NCBI GenBank assembly: GCA_963777775.1
Contig: CAVZRL010000004.1
Span: 34,195-98,194 of the forward strand
Length of the DNA: 64,000 nucleotides
Origin: WHSW01 sp963777775
Lineage (GTDB): Bacteria > Actinomycetota > Thermoleophilia > Solirubrobacterales > 70-9
Direction: 5' to 3'
Numbering within the stretch: the first letter of the stretch is position 1; the number at the start of each line of letters is the position of its first letter. A model generated the notes under the pieces. It ran no database searches. It saw only the letters and a program-made list of their open reading frames with translations, and was not told the origin of the DNA. This document shows, piece after piece, positions 15,069 through 24,476 of this stretch. Both the position numbers and the translations under genes were made by a program.

Positions 15069-17595
15069 GTGAGGGTGCCTTTCTCGTGGCTGACGGAGTA
15101 CTGCGATCCGGGCTTGGCCCCGGAGGAGATTGCCGAGCTGCTCTCGATGCGCGCCGTCGAGGTCGAGCGCGTGACCAGGGTCGGCGTCCCGTCAACCGAG
15201 GGGTTCGTGGTCGGGCGGGTGGCGTCGGTCGGGCCGCATCCCGACGCCGACCGGCTGCGCGTCTGCGAGGTCGAGACCGGCGACGGCGCCAGGACGATCG
15301 TCTGCGGCGCCTCGAACGTCGCCGCGGGCCAGTCGGTGGCCGTGGCGCTGCCCGGGGCGCGGCTGCCGGACGGCCAGAAGCTCGAGAAGGCAACTCTGCG
15401 CGGCGTCGAGTCGAACGGGATGATCCTCTCCGAGCGCGAGCTGGAACTGGGCGACGAGGATCAGGGAATCCTGGTCCTGCGCGAAGGCGGCCCTGGCGCC
15501 TACCCCGCCGCCCCCGGACGCGAAGCAGAGGAGGCGGCGGGACTTGCGCCCGGGACTCCGCTGGAGGAGGTTCTGCCGATCAGCGGACGCGGTTCTGGAG
15601 CTCGACCTGAACCCGAACCGGGTCGACTGCATGGGCGTCTACGGAGTGGCACGCGAGCTGCACGCGATCACCGGTGCACCTCTCGCGGCCCCGCCCTGGG
15701 AGACCGACGTCGAGTCGAGCGGCGACGGCTCGGTGTTCGAGCTGGCCTCGGTCGAGGTCGAGGTCCCCGAGCTCTGCCCGCGGTTCACCGCGCGGGCCTT
15801 CACCGAGGTCGTGGTCGGACCGTCGCCGGCGTGGCTGCGAGGGCGCCTGATCGCGGCCGGGATGCGGCCGATCTCCAACGTCGTCGACGTGACCAACTAC
15901 GTGATGCTGATGACCGCGCAGCCGCTGCACGCCTTCGACCTCGACAAGCTGCCCGGGGGACAGGTGATCGTCCGCACCGCGCGCGAGGGCGAGCGGATGA
16001 CGACCCTCGACGGCGTCGAGCGAAGCTTCGATTCGCTGACCGTGTTGGTCTGCGACCGCGACCGGCCATCGGGGATCGCCGGGATCATGGGCGGCCAGGT
16101 CTCCGAGGTCGCGCCGGAGACGACCCGGGTGCTGCTCGAGGTCGCGACTTGGGACGGGTTCAACATCCTTCGCACCTCGAGCCTGCTCGGCCTGCGCTCG
16201 GACGCCTCGGCGCGCTTCGAGAAGCGGCTTCACCCCGAGCTGGCGCTGCGAGCGCAGTGGATCGCGTCGCGGCTACTGGTCGAGCTCGCCGGCGCGCGGC
16301 TGGTCCCAGGGACGATCGACGTCGCGACCGAGCCACCGCCGGCCCATGTGGTGCCGCTGCCGGGCGCGCGCTGCGACTCGCTGCTCGGCATCGCGGTCGA
16401 GCGCTCCGAGGCAGGGCAGGGGCTGGGGCGGCTCGGATTCGCGGTCGAGGACGTCGGCGAGCGCGATCTCTCGGCGACCGTGCCCTTCCATCGCCACTAC
16501 GACGTCACCCGCGAGGTCGACCTGGTCGAGGAGGTCGGCCGCCTGCACGGCTTCGACCGCCTGCCGCGGACCCTGCCCGCCGACCCGGACCGCGCCGGCG
16601 GGCTGAGCCGCGAGCAGGCGCTGCGCCGGCGCGCAGAGGACGTGCTGCGCGACCTCGGCTATGACCAGGTGACGAGCTGGGCATTCGTCGACGGCGGGCT
16701 CGCCGAGCGGCTGCGGCTCCCCGCCCAGGACCCGCGCCGAGACGCCGTCGCGATCGCCAACCCGATCTCCGAGGAGCACGCCTGGATGCGCACCACGCTG
16801 CTTGGCGGTCTGCTCGATGCGGCCCGGCACAACCTGGCCCGCAACGCGGACCGGGTGGCGATCTTCGAGTCCGCCCGCGCCTACCTCCGCGACGCCGCGC
16901 CGGCGACGGACGGCCAGCTCGAGGGCCGCTTCGCGGGCAGGCTTGCCGCCCCCGCCCAAGAGCCGCACCGCGTCGCGGCGCTGCTGGTCGGCGAGCTGGG
17001 CCCGCCCTCATGGGGGCGGCCTGCAAGCGGTGCCGACGCGCCGGGCTTCTACGCGCTCAAGGGCACGATCGAGGTTCTCGCCGCCCAGCTCGGCGCGGAG
17101 CTCGCGCTGGCGGCGGCCGCGCCACAGCCGTTCCTGCATCCCGGCCGGGCCGCCGAAGTCGCGATCGGCGGCTCGCCCGCGGGCTGGCTCGGCGAGCTGC
17201 ACCCGCTCGTCGCGCATGCCTGGGACCTGCCCGCGGCGGCCGCGTTCGAGCTCGACCTGGCGCCGCTGGTCGCCGCCTCGCGACTCGGCGAGGAGCGGTT
17301 CGAGGATGTGACCACCTTTCCCGCCGTGCTCCAGGACCTCGCGGTCACGGTCCCCGACGAGGTGCCGGCCGAGCGCGTTCGCGCCGCGGTCGGTGAGGGC
17401 GGCGGCGAGCTCCTCGTCGGCGCCGAGGTGTTCGATCTCTACCGCGGCGAGCAGCTCGGCGCCGGGCGCAAGAGCCTCGCGCTGAGGCTCGAGTTCAGGG
17501 CCCCGGACCGGACGCTCACCGACGCCGAGGTGGGAGAGCTGCGCGACCGGATCCGCGCCGAGCTGGACCGGATCGGGGGTTCCCTGCGTGAGTGA
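15069..17595 (+). CDS. pheT: Phenylalanyl-tRNA synthetase beta subunit (one apparent frameshift)
   Basis: Two overlapping frames together give a complete ~841-residue PheT. It starts VRVPFSWLTEY, has the tRNA-binding EMAP domain (VGPHPDADRLRVCEV), B3/B4 editing domain, B5 (FHRHYDVTREVDLVEE) and a C-terminal ferredoxin-like FDX domain. At about 15585 the reading moves by +1: the first part ends EEVLPIS and the second resumes DAVLELDLNPNRVDCMGVYG, exactly where family members continue. Dropping one G of the GG at 15585-15586 restores a single frame. No slippery heptamer or stimulator is evident, so a sequence error is more likely than programmed shifting; the enzyme is essential. The stop overlaps the argC start by 8 bases. 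Confidence 0.9.
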
Positions 17596-18604
17596 ACCCA
17601 ACCCGAGCGTGATCGTCGCCGGGGCCTCCGGGTACGCCGGCGCGCTGGCGGCCGAGCTGGTCTGGCGCCACCCGAGGCTCGAGCTCGCGGCGGCGACCTC
17701 ACGCACTCACGCCGGGGTTCGGCTCGACCGCCTCTACCCTCGTTACCGGGTCCCGGTCGAGCTCACAGAGCTCGACCTCGACAGGATCGAAGAGGTCGAC
17801 GCGGCGATCGTCGGCTATCCGTCCGGAGCGGCCGCGTCGGTGGTCGCCGGGATGCACGGGCTCGGTCTCGCGGTCGTCGACCTCTCGGCGGACTTCAGGC
17901 TTCGCGAGATCCCGATCTATCAGAAGTGGTACGGCGATCACGGCGAGCCGGATCTGCTCACCAACGCGGTCTACGGGCTGACCGAGCTCGAGCACGCGCG
18001 GATCCGCGACGCCGGCCTGGTCGCCAACCCGGGCTGCTACCCGACCGCCTCGCTGCTGGCGCTGGCCCCGCTCGCCGAGCGCGGCCTGATCGACAGCGTC
18101 GTGATCGACGCCAAGTCCGGGATCTCCGGAGCCGGGCGCGAGGGGGGCGAACGGGACTCGTTCGTGAGCGTGACCGAGAACCTCGTCCCCTACGGGGCCG
18201 AGGGCCATCGCCACCTGCCCGAGATCGAGCAGGAGCTGGCCAGACTGGCGCCTTCCGGGCAGTGGTCGGGGCGGGTCACCTTCGTCCCTCACCGGGTCGC
18301 CCTCGACCAGGGCCTGCTCGCTAGCTGCTACGTCGATCTCGCCGAGCCGATCGGGCCCGAGGGGTTGGCGCAGCTGTTCGCGGAGCGCTATGCAGACGAG
18401 CCGTTTATCGAGGTGGTCGAGGCGCCGCCCGGGGTTCGCGACGTGCGCGAGACGAATCTGTGCCGGATTTGTGCGGTCTCGATCGGTGAGCGCAGGGCGG
18501 CGGTCTTCGCCGCGATCGACAATCTCTGGAAGGGAGCGGCGGGGCAGGCTGTGCAGAACCTGAACCTGATGCTGGGCCTCGATCAGTCGGAGGGGCTGCT
18601 TTGA
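17588..18604 (+). CDS. argC: N-acetyl-gamma-glutamyl-phosphate reductase
   Basis: This 338-residue enzyme reduces N-acetylglutamyl phosphate to the semialdehyde with NADPH (third step of arginine synthesis). The N-terminal Rossmann motif is GASGYAGAL, followed by HPRLELAAATSR. The active-site cysteine lies in NPGCYPTA, and the family segment DAKSGISGAGR follows. GTG 17588 is used because the Rossmann motif begins soon after; it overlaps the pheT end by 8 bases. argC, argJ, argB and argD overlap by four bases at each junction, so they should be one translationally coupled operon. Confidence 0.95.
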   Translation: MSEPNPSVIVAGASGYAGALAAELVWRHPRLELAAATSRTHAGVRLDRLYPRYRVPVELTELDLDRIEEVDAAIVGYPSGAAASVVAGMHGLGLAVVDLSADFRLREIPIYQKWYGDHGEPDLLTNAVYGLTELEHARIRDAGLVANPGCYPTASLLALAPLAERGLIDSVVIDAKSGISGAGREGGERDSFVSVTENLVPYGAEGHRHLPEIEQELARLAPSGQWSGRVTFVPHRVALDQGLLASCYVDLAEPIGPEGLAQLFAERYADEPFIEVVEAPPGVRDVRETNLCRICAVSIGERRAAVFAAIDNLWKGAAGQAVQNLNLMLGLDQSEGLL

Positions 18605-19803
18605 GCAGCCGCTCGCCGCTCGCCGCTCGCCGCTCGGACGGATCCACGGGGCCGGGGTTCTTCAGGTCGCGGTGGGTCTCGGCGCCCGCCGGGGTCGAGG
18701 AGCTCGACCCGGCGGAGCTGGCGCCCGGGTTTCGCGCCGCCGGGGTTGACTGCGGGCTGAAGGGTGGCGGCGCGACCGACGTCGGCCTCCTCTCCTGCGA
18801 GGCCTCCGAGGTCGGATCGGCGTTGCTCCTGACCCGCAACGCCGCGGCCGCGGCCCCGGTCCGCGTCTGTCGCGAGCGCTGCGATCCCGCCGGGATCCGC
18901 GCCGTGGTCGTCAACTCCGGCAATGCCAATGCCGAGACCGGCGAGCAGGGCTACCGCGACGCGCTCGCGATCCGCGCTGCGGCCGCCAACGCCCTCGGGC
19001 TGGCGAGCGACGCGGTGGCGATCGCCGAGACGGGCGTGATCGGCGTCCCGCTGCAGCTCGCCGCCGTACTCGACGGGATCGGGAGGGCCGCGCAGGTGCT
19101 GTCGGCCGAAGGCGGCGCCGAGTTGGCCCGGGCGATCATGACCACCGACCGGGGGCCGAAGGCCTGCACCGTGCGAGCCGACGGGGTGACGGTATCCGCC
19201 CAGGCGAAGGGCGCCGGAATGATCGAGCCGGGGTTCGCGACCATGCTCTGCTTCGTGCAGACCGATGCCCAGGTGGCCGATCCCGATCTCGCCCTGCGCG
19301 ATGCGGTCGCCGGGTCGTTCGAGCGGATCACCGTCGACGGCCAGATGAGCACCAACGACACGGTGCTCATGCAGGCGACCGGGGCAGCCGGGGCGCCGCT
19401 GCCATCCGGTCTCCTGGAGGCGGTGCTGCTCCAACTCGCGCTCGAGATCGTCGCCGACGGCGAGGGCGCGACCCGGGTCGCCCGCGTGCGGGTGACGGGT
19501 GCCGCCGAGCAGGGCGAGGCCGAGCGCGTCGCGCGCGCGATCGCCAACTCGCCGCTGGTCAAGACGGCCCTCTACGGCCGGGACCCGAACTGGGGCCGGA
19601 TCGCCCAGGCGGCCGGAATGGCGCTGGCCGGCGAGTCGCTGGACGAGCTCGGACCGCAGGCGATCGAAGCGAGCGAGCTTGCCGGCGAAGGAACCGAGGC
19701 CGAGATCGCGGTGGCGCTCGGCCGCGGCGACGCCGCCGCACACGTCTTCTTCTCCGACCTCAACTGCGAGTACGTCCGAATCAACGCGGAGTACACGACG
19801 TGA
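18601..19803 (+). CDS. argJ: Glutamate N-acetyltransferase / ornithine acetyltransferase
   Basis: This 400-residue protein recycles the acetyl group from N-acetylornithine to glutamate (and may use acetyl-CoA). The self-cleavage/nucleophile region is GMIEPGFATML, where the Thr of ATML becomes the N-terminal nucleophile of the beta chain. NSGNANAETGEQG and the C-terminal NSPLVKTALYGRDPNWGRI are family signatures, and the oxyanion TTD motif is present. The TTG at 18601 overlaps the argC stop (TTGA). It adds ~24 poorly conserved residues including a CGCTCGC-type repeat, so GTG 18672 is a possible alternative start. Confidence 0.94.
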   Translation: MSSRSPLAARRSDGSTGPGFFRSRWVSAPAGVEELDPAELAPGFRAAGVDCGLKGGGATDVGLLSCEASEVGSALLLTRNAAAAAPVRVCRERCDPAGIRAVVVNSGNANAETGEQGYRDALAIRAAAANALGLASDAVAIAETGVIGVPLQLAAVLDGIGRAAQVLSAEGGAELARAIMTTDRGPKACTVRADGVTVSAQAKGAGMIEPGFATMLCFVQTDAQVADPDLALRDAVAGSFERITVDGQMSTNDTVLMQATGAAGAPLPSGLLEAVLLQLALEIVADGEGATRVARVRVTGAAEQGEAERVARAIANSPLVKTALYGRDPNWGRIAQAAGMALAGESLDELGPQAIEASELAGEGTEAEIAVALGRGDAAAHVFFSDLNCEYVRINAEYTT

Positions 19804-20657
19804 GCGGGGGCGAGGCGGGCCTGACCAGCGTCGAGACGCTGCTCGAGGCGCTTCCGTACATCCGCGAGTTCCACGGCCGCACGGTGGTGATCAAGTACGG
19901 CGGGGCGGCGATGCGCGACGACGAGCTGCGCGATGCGTTCGCGGCCGACGTCGTGCTGCTCAAGTACGTCGGGTTGAACCCGGTGATCGTCCATGGCGGC
20001 GGCCCCGAGATCACCCGCTACATGGAGCGGCTCGGGTTGGAGGTGAGGTTCGTCGAGGGGATGCGGGTCTCCGACCGAGAGACGGTCGAGGTGGCGAAGA
20101 TGGTCCTGCTCGGCAAGGTCAACGCCGACATCGTCGCCCGGCTGAACCGCCACGGCCAGCCGGCTGTCGGGCTCTCGGGAGAGGACGGTGCGATGTTCAC
20201 GATCGCGCCCCACGAGAGGGCGGAGCAGGTCGGCTTCGTCGGCGAGATCGAGCGGGTCGATGTCGACGTCCTCAACCACATCGCCGCCGACTACATCCCG
20301 GTCATCGCCTCGGTCGGTGTCGACCGCGAAGGGAACTCGTACAACGTCAACGCCGATACCGCCGCGGGCAAGGTCGCCGCCGCGCTGCGCGGCCACAAGG
20401 CGATCTTCCTCACCGACGTGCGCGGCTGGCTGGCGGATCCCGGCGACCCGGAGTCGCTGCGCACGCAGGTCAGCGTGGCGGAGGTCGAGGCGGGGCTCGG
20501 CAAGGTTGCGGGGGGCATGCGGCCGAAGCTCGACGCCTGCCTGGAGGCGATCCGGGGCGGGGTCGGATCGACCCACATCATCGACGGGCGGCTCCCGCAC
20601 GCGCTGCTCCTGGAGCTGTTCACCGACGCCGGGATCGGGACCAAGGTCACCCCATGA
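19800..20657 (+). CDS. argB: Acetylglutamate kinase
   Basis: This 285-residue amino-acid-kinase-fold enzyme phosphorylates N-acetylglutamate. Signatures are VVIKYGGAAM near the start (phosphate binding), VIVHGGGPEI (substrate glycine-rich loop), GLSGEDGAMFT and NADTAAGKVAAAL, with TDVRGWL later. The N-terminal helix VETLLEALPYIREF is like that of arginine-inhibited enzymes, so feedback inhibition by arginine is possible. GTG 19800 overlaps the argJ stop, and its own stop overlaps the argD ATG. Confidence 0.96.
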   Translation: MSGGEAGLTSVETLLEALPYIREFHGRTVVIKYGGAAMRDDELRDAFAADVVLLKYVGLNPVIVHGGGPEITRYMERLGLEVRFVEGMRVSDRETVEVAKMVLLGKVNADIVARLNRHGQPAVGLSGEDGAMFTIAPHERAEQVGFVGEIERVDVDVLNHIAADYIPVIASVGVDREGNSYNVNADTAAGKVAAALRGHKAIFLTDVRGWLADPGDPESLRTQVSVAEVEAGLGKVAGGMRPKLDACLEAIRGGVGSTHIIDGRLPHALLLELFTDAGIGTKVTP

Positions 20658-21850
20658 CGGTCGCCGAGCTGCAGGCGCTCGAGGCGCGGTATGCGATGCC
20701 GACCTACCCCCGGGCGCCGGTCGAGTTCGTGCGCGGCGAGGGCGCTCGGCTCTGGGACTCGGATGGGCGCGAGTACCTCGACTTCTTCGCCGGGCTCTCG
20801 GTCCACAACGCGGGCCACTGCCACCCGAGGATCGTCGCCGCGATCGTCGAGCAGGCCGGGAGGCTTGGCGGGACGTCGAACCTGTTCTATTCAGAGCCCG
20901 CGATCAGGCTCTCCGAGCGGCTCTCGAGCTCGAGTCTCGGCGGCCGCGTCTTCCTCGCCAACAGCGGAACCGAGGCCAACGAGTGCGCGATCAAGCTGGT
21001 CCGCAAGCGCGCCCATGCGCGCGGGATCGCCGCGCCCGAGATCATCAGCCTGGACGGCGGCTTTCACGGCCGTACCCTGGCCGCGCTCGCCGCCACCCCG
21101 CGGCTCGCCCGCGAGGACCTGTTCGGGCCGCTGCCCGGCGGCTTCGTCGCCGTTCCCCGCGACGATCCCGAGGCGCTGCGGGCGGCGGTCTCCGAACGGA
21201 CCGCGGCGGTCCTGGTCGAGCCGATCCAGGGTGAGGCCGGGATCTTCCCGATCGCCGACGAGGTCCTGGTCGCCGCCCGCGAGGCGTGTGACGCGGCAGG
21301 GGCGGCGCTCGTCTTCGACGAGGTCCAGACCGGGATCGGCAGGACCGGGAGCCTGTGGGCCTTCGAGCAGCTCGCGGTCGCACCGGACCTGCTCACCGCG
21401 GGCAAGGCGCTCGGCGGCGGCCTGCCGGCGGCGGCGGCGGTCGCCTCGCCCGGGCTCGGCGACGGGCTCGAGCTGGGCGAGCACGGATCCACCTTCGGCG
21501 GCGGCGCGCTCGCCGCCTCGGCGGCGCTGGCGACGCTCGAGCTGATCGACGACCCGGCGCTGCTCGGGCGGGTCGGGCAGCTCGGATCTCGCCTGCGAGA
21601 CGGGCTCGCGACGCTCGACGGGGTGATCGAGGTGAGAGGCCGCGGGCTGATGGTCGGAGTCGGCCTCGCGGAGGGCCTCGACGCCGCCGCCGTCGGCCGC
21701 GCCGCGCTCGCCGCCGGGCTGGTGATCAACGTTCCCGGCGAGCGGATGCTGCGCCTGCTGCCGCCCTTGATCATCGACGAGGCCGAGGTCGATCAGGCGC
21801 TCGAACTTCTGTCCAGCGCGCTCGCGGGATCCGACACCCGCGCGGTCTAG
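20654..21850 (+). CDS. argD: Acetylornithine aminotransferase
   Basis: This is a 398-residue class III PLP-dependent transaminase. Markers are SNLFYSEPAIRLSERL, SGTEANECAIKLVRK (phosphate-binding loop), GGFHGRTLAALA, FDEVQTGIGRTG with the cofactor-contacting Asp, and LLTAGKALGGGLP with the Schiff-base lysine. It makes N-acetylornithine from the semialdehyde and may also act in lysine synthesis. It closes the argCJBD operon. Its TAG stop is the first part of a TAGACT element that may drive the next gene. Confidence 0.95.
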   Translation: MTVAELQALEARYAMPTYPRAPVEFVRGEGARLWDSDGREYLDFFAGLSVHNAGHCHPRIVAAIVEQAGRLGGTSNLFYSEPAIRLSERLSSSSLGGRVFLANSGTEANECAIKLVRKRAHARGIAAPEIISLDGGFHGRTLAALAATPRLAREDLFGPLPGGFVAVPRDDPEALRAAVSERTAAVLVEPIQGEAGIFPIADEVLVAAREACDAAGAALVFDEVQTGIGRTGSLWAFEQLAVAPDLLTAGKALGGGLPAAAAVASPGLGDGLELGEHGSTFGGGALAASAALATLELIDDPALLGRVGQLGSRLRDGLATLDGVIEVRGRGLMVGVGLAEGLDAAAVGRAALAAGLVINVPGERMLRLLPPLIIDEAEVDQALELLSSALAGSDTRAV

Positions 21851-21853
21851 ACT
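21848..21853 (+). promoter_or_regulatory. Candidate -10 element of leaderless Thr-rich protein mRNA
   Basis: TAGACT overlaps the argD stop codon and ends 8 nt before ATG 21862; no Shine-Dalgarno sequence is present. Confidence 0.4.
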
Positions 21854-21861
21854 CGCGCCCG

Positions 21862-22239
21862 ATGCACGACGATCCGACCCGGCGCATGGACGCTCCAGGG
21901 CCTGGCGAGCCGCCCGGTGCCGGCGCGGGCCAGCCGCCGCCTGAGCCGGGCGGGATCAGCGGCGGGATGAAGGCGGTGATCGCGATCCTGATCGCCGCCG
22001 TGGTCGGCCTCGGCGTGGCGCTGGCGGTGATCTCGTCGGACGACGACGGCGACCAGACGACGAGCGTGCCGACGACCACCGCCCCGCCGACCACGACAAC
22101 GCCGGCCACCACGACCACGACCACCACGACGGCGCAACCGCCGACCACGACCACCGCCACGACCGCGACCACGGCGACGACCACGGTCACCGAGCCGACC
22201 ACGGTCACCGAGGACAGCGGAGGCACCGAATCGCCCTAG
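21862..22239 (+). CDS. Small membrane-anchored Thr-rich extracytoplasmic protein
   Basis: This 125-residue protein has a cytoplasmic Pro/Gly-rich N-terminus of ~35 residues, one transmembrane segment (about 37-58) and an outside tail that is largely Thr/Ala/Pro, then VTEPTTVTEDSGG. The tail resembles O-mannosylated stalks of actinobacterial wall proteins. Synonymous codons vary within the Thr run (ACC, ACG, ACA), so it is a low-complexity protein rather than a simple DNA repeat. No function can be assigned. The next gene starts directly after its stop codon. Confidence 0.7.
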   Translation: MHDDPTRRMDAPGPGEPPGAGAGQPPPEPGGISGGMKAVIAILIAAVVGLGVALAVISSDDDGDQTTSVPTTTAPPTTTTPATTTTTTTTAQPPTTTTATTATTATTTVTEPTTVTEDSGGTESP

Positions 22240-23406
22240 ATGGGTGATCCCACGGTGGATCGCGCCGAGTGCCTCGCGGCCGTGGTGATCGAGGACGGCG
22301 CGCAGCTCGACGCGCTCGCGCCCGCCTGGGACCGGCTCGCCGAGGACGCCGGGTCGCCGTTTGGCGCCCCGATGTGGGTGCGGGCCTGGTGGCGCCACCT
22401 GGCGCCGCGAGGCGCGCGTCTGGCCGTCGTCGCGGTGCACGATGCGGACGAGCTCGTCGGGCTCGCCCCGTTCTACGCCTCGCGCAGGCTCGGGGTCACC
22501 GTGCTGCGCCTGATCAGCGCCGACCTCGCCTCACGCGTGGACATCCTCGCGCGAGCGGGTCGCGAGCTCGAGGTCGCCGCCGCGCTGGCCGGCGCGCTGG
22601 CCGCCGAGCTGCGGCCCGACGTGCTGCGCTGGGAGGGGGTCGACGCATCGACCCGGTGGCCGCAACGACTTTCCCACGCCTGGCCGGGCGGTCGCGCCCA
22701 CCGGCTCTCGCACGAGCTCGCGCGTCCGGGGCCGGTGCTCGAGCTCGCCGCCCATTCGTCCTATGAGGAGTGGCTGGCGGCCAAGAGCCGCCACTTCCGT
22801 CGCCGGCTCAGGCAGGGCAGGCGCGCGCTCGAGCGAGACGGCGCCAGCTTCCGGCTCGCCGATCGAGCGAGCCTGGATCGGGACCTGGGCTCGTTCGGGC
22901 GCCTGCACAGCGCGCGTTGGCAGGGCCGTGGGGGCTCGCTCGCGGTCAACGCCGAGACGATGGCGATGCTGCGCGAGGTGGGAGAGGAGCTGATCGAATC
23001 CGGGCGTTTCCGGCTCTGGATGCTCGACGGCCCCGGCGGCGAGCCGGTGAGCGCCGAGCTGCTGCTCGCGGCACGGGGCGAGGTCGCGAGCTGGAACGGC
23101 GGCTTCGACGCTGACTGGGGCAAGCACTCGCCCGGGATCGCGACGCTCGCGGTGGCGATCGAGGACGCCTACGAGCGGGGCGACCGGCGGCTCGACCTGG
23201 GTGGCGGCGCGGCCGAGTACAAGGACCGGCTCGCCGACGGTGACAGCCCGGTCGCCTGGCAGACCTCGTTCCCGCGCGGCGCGCGCTATCCGCTCGCCCG
23301 GCTCTGGCGCCTGCCCGAGCAGACCGCGCGGCGCTTCAGCGGCAGCGCCAGGAGCCTGCTCGGCCCCGTCGCCTACAACCGGATCCGGCGGACCCTGCGA
23401 GTCTGA
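22240..23406 (+). CDS. CelD/BcsL-type acyltransferase (GNAT fold, FemAB-like)
   Basis: This is a 388-residue protein of the Acetyltransf_6 type. The N-terminal half binds (WDRLAEDAGSPFGAPMWVRAWW). The C-terminal GNAT domain has KSRHFRRRLRQGRRAL, LHSARWQGRGGSL, ELLLAARGEVASWNGGFD and RLDLGGGAAEYKDRLA, all family hallmarks. Members are found in cellulose and exopolysaccharide loci and transfer an acyl or aminoacyl group to sugars or lipids. It abuts the Thr-rich protein gene and is convergent with a polysaccharide deacetylase gene 12 bases away, consistent with decoration of a surface glycan. Confidence 0.82.
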   Translation: MGDPTVDRAECLAAVVIEDGAQLDALAPAWDRLAEDAGSPFGAPMWVRAWWRHLAPRGARLAVVAVHDADELVGLAPFYASRRLGVTVLRLISADLASRVDILARAGRELEVAAALAGALAAELRPDVLRWEGVDASTRWPQRLSHAWPGGRAHRLSHELARPGPVLELAAHSSYEEWLAAKSRHFRRRLRQGRRALERDGASFRLADRASLDRDLGSFGRLHSARWQGRGGSLAVNAETMAMLREVGEELIESGRFRLWMLDGPGGEPVSAELLLAARGEVASWNGGFDADWGKHSPGIATLAVAIEDAYERGDRRLDLGGGAAEYKDRLADGDSPVAWQTSFPRGARYPLARLWRLPEQTARRFSGSARSLLGPVAYNRIRRTLRV

Positions 23407-23418
23407 GGCCGGCCGGTG

Positions 23419-24384
23419 CTAGCGCTTGCGCAGCGCCAGCCGCCGCCCGGCGGCCGCGAGCTGGACCGAGCTGCAGACGGCCCGCATCTGCGGGCGCTCA
23501 CGACGGTCGAACGTGATCCTGAACCGTCCCAGCCGCATGCGCGCTTGCTGGTCGAGCGGGAGCGGGTTGTTCTCCGGGGTGGTGGTGACGCCGAGGCGCA
23601 GGCCCTCGTCCCGGCACATCTCGACGATCGCCGGGTCGTAGGCGCCATCGGGGTAGGCGATGACGAAAGGCGGCGCGCCAAGCAGCTCCGAGAGCCATTG
23701 CTGGGCCTGCCGGACCTGATCGGCGGCCTCCTCGGGCGAGCACCGGGTGAGCACGGCGTGGTCGATCGTGTGGTTGCCGATCTCGACCCACGGCGAGCTG
23801 CCGAGCTCGCGAAGCTCGTCGGCGGACAGCGGCCGATCCGTGTCGCCGATCGGCTTCAGCGCCGTGGGCCCGAACTCCGAGAGCAGGTAGGCGTCGACGT
23901 CGGGCGCGCGCATCCGTCGCAGCTTCTCGATCTCCGTAGCCATCCCCGACCCGTTGCCGCGGCGCCGGCGCTCGCGGTAGACGACGTTCCACCAGTAGGC
24001 CTTCTCCTCGAGCACGTGCCTGGCGGACGGAAAGACGGTCACATGCACGCCCTCCTCGGGCAGCAGGTCGAGCAGCCCGAGGTTGCTGGCGAAGCCGTCG
24101 TCGAAGGTGAGGTGCGCGTAGCGGCCACCCGGCTCGAGGCCGCGCTCGATCTCGGCCGCCCCGACGAATCGATAGCCGTGCTCGCGGAAATAGGCGAACA
24201 GGCGCTTCAGGCCCTCGCCCGTCGCGCGCTCGTGCGGGTGCATCGGCGCGCGCTCGATCTCGGCCTCGCTGGCGAAGAACGGATGGAAGATGAAGATCAG
24301 CAGGCCGCGGGTCGCCGGCGAGAACCGCGCCACGAACTGGTCGGCGCGCTGCAGGGTCGATCGTCCCGCGAGCGCGATCGACAT
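23419..24384 (-). CDS. Polysaccharide deacetylase (NodB-homology domain)
   Basis: This is a 321-residue carbohydrate esterase family 4 type protein. The NodB core has HLTFDDGFASN with the catalytic base and metal-binding Asp pair, EIGNHTIDHAVLT with the metal-binding His residues, and FVIAYPDGAYDP. It removes N-acetyl groups from glycans. No convincing signal peptide is visible, so it may act on cytoplasmic or lipid-linked intermediates, or be exported by another route. It is divergent from the glycosyltransferase gene at 24477 and convergent with the CelD-like gene. Confidence 0.88.
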   Translation of the reverse strand: MSIALAGRSTLQRADQFVARFSPATRGLLIFIFHPFFASEAEIERAPMHPHERATGEGLKRLFAYFREHGYRFVGAAEIERGLEPGGRYAHLTFDDGFASNLGLLDLLPEEGVHVTVFPSARHVLEEKAYWWNVVYRERRRRGNGSGMATEIEKLRRMRAPDVDAYLLSEFGPTALKPIGDTDRPLSADELRELGSSPWVEIGNHTIDHAVLTRCSPEEAADQVRQAQQWLSELLGAPPFVIAYPDGAYDPAIVEMCRDEGLRLGVTTTPENNPLPLDQQARMRLGRFRITFDRRERPQMRAVCSSVQLAAAGRRLALRKR

Positions 24385-24464
24385 CCGCAGGCGACCGGGC
24401 TCTGGCCTGTCAGCAGCCGGTGCGATCCGGGAAGCGTACCCACGGAACCGGCCGGGGGCGGCTC

Positions 24465-24470
24465 TAGGAT
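24465..24470 (+). promoter_or_regulatory. Candidate -10 element of leaderless glycosyltransferase mRNA
   Basis: TAGGAT ends 6 nt before GTG 24477 in the 92-base divergent intergenic gap. The same 6-nt spacing to a GTG occurs at 39498, 51701 and 54372. Confidence 0.45.
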
Positions 24471-24476
24471 CCGCGC

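Noticed and set aside
15580..15592. Programmed frameshifting in pheT
   Set aside because: No slippery heptamer, no downstream structure and no precedent in this gene; a one-base error explains it fully.
22070..22210. ACC/ACG-rich stretch considered as a microsatellite
   Set aside because: Codon choice varies and the frame is a plausible Thr-rich extracytoplasmic tail after a transmembrane helix.
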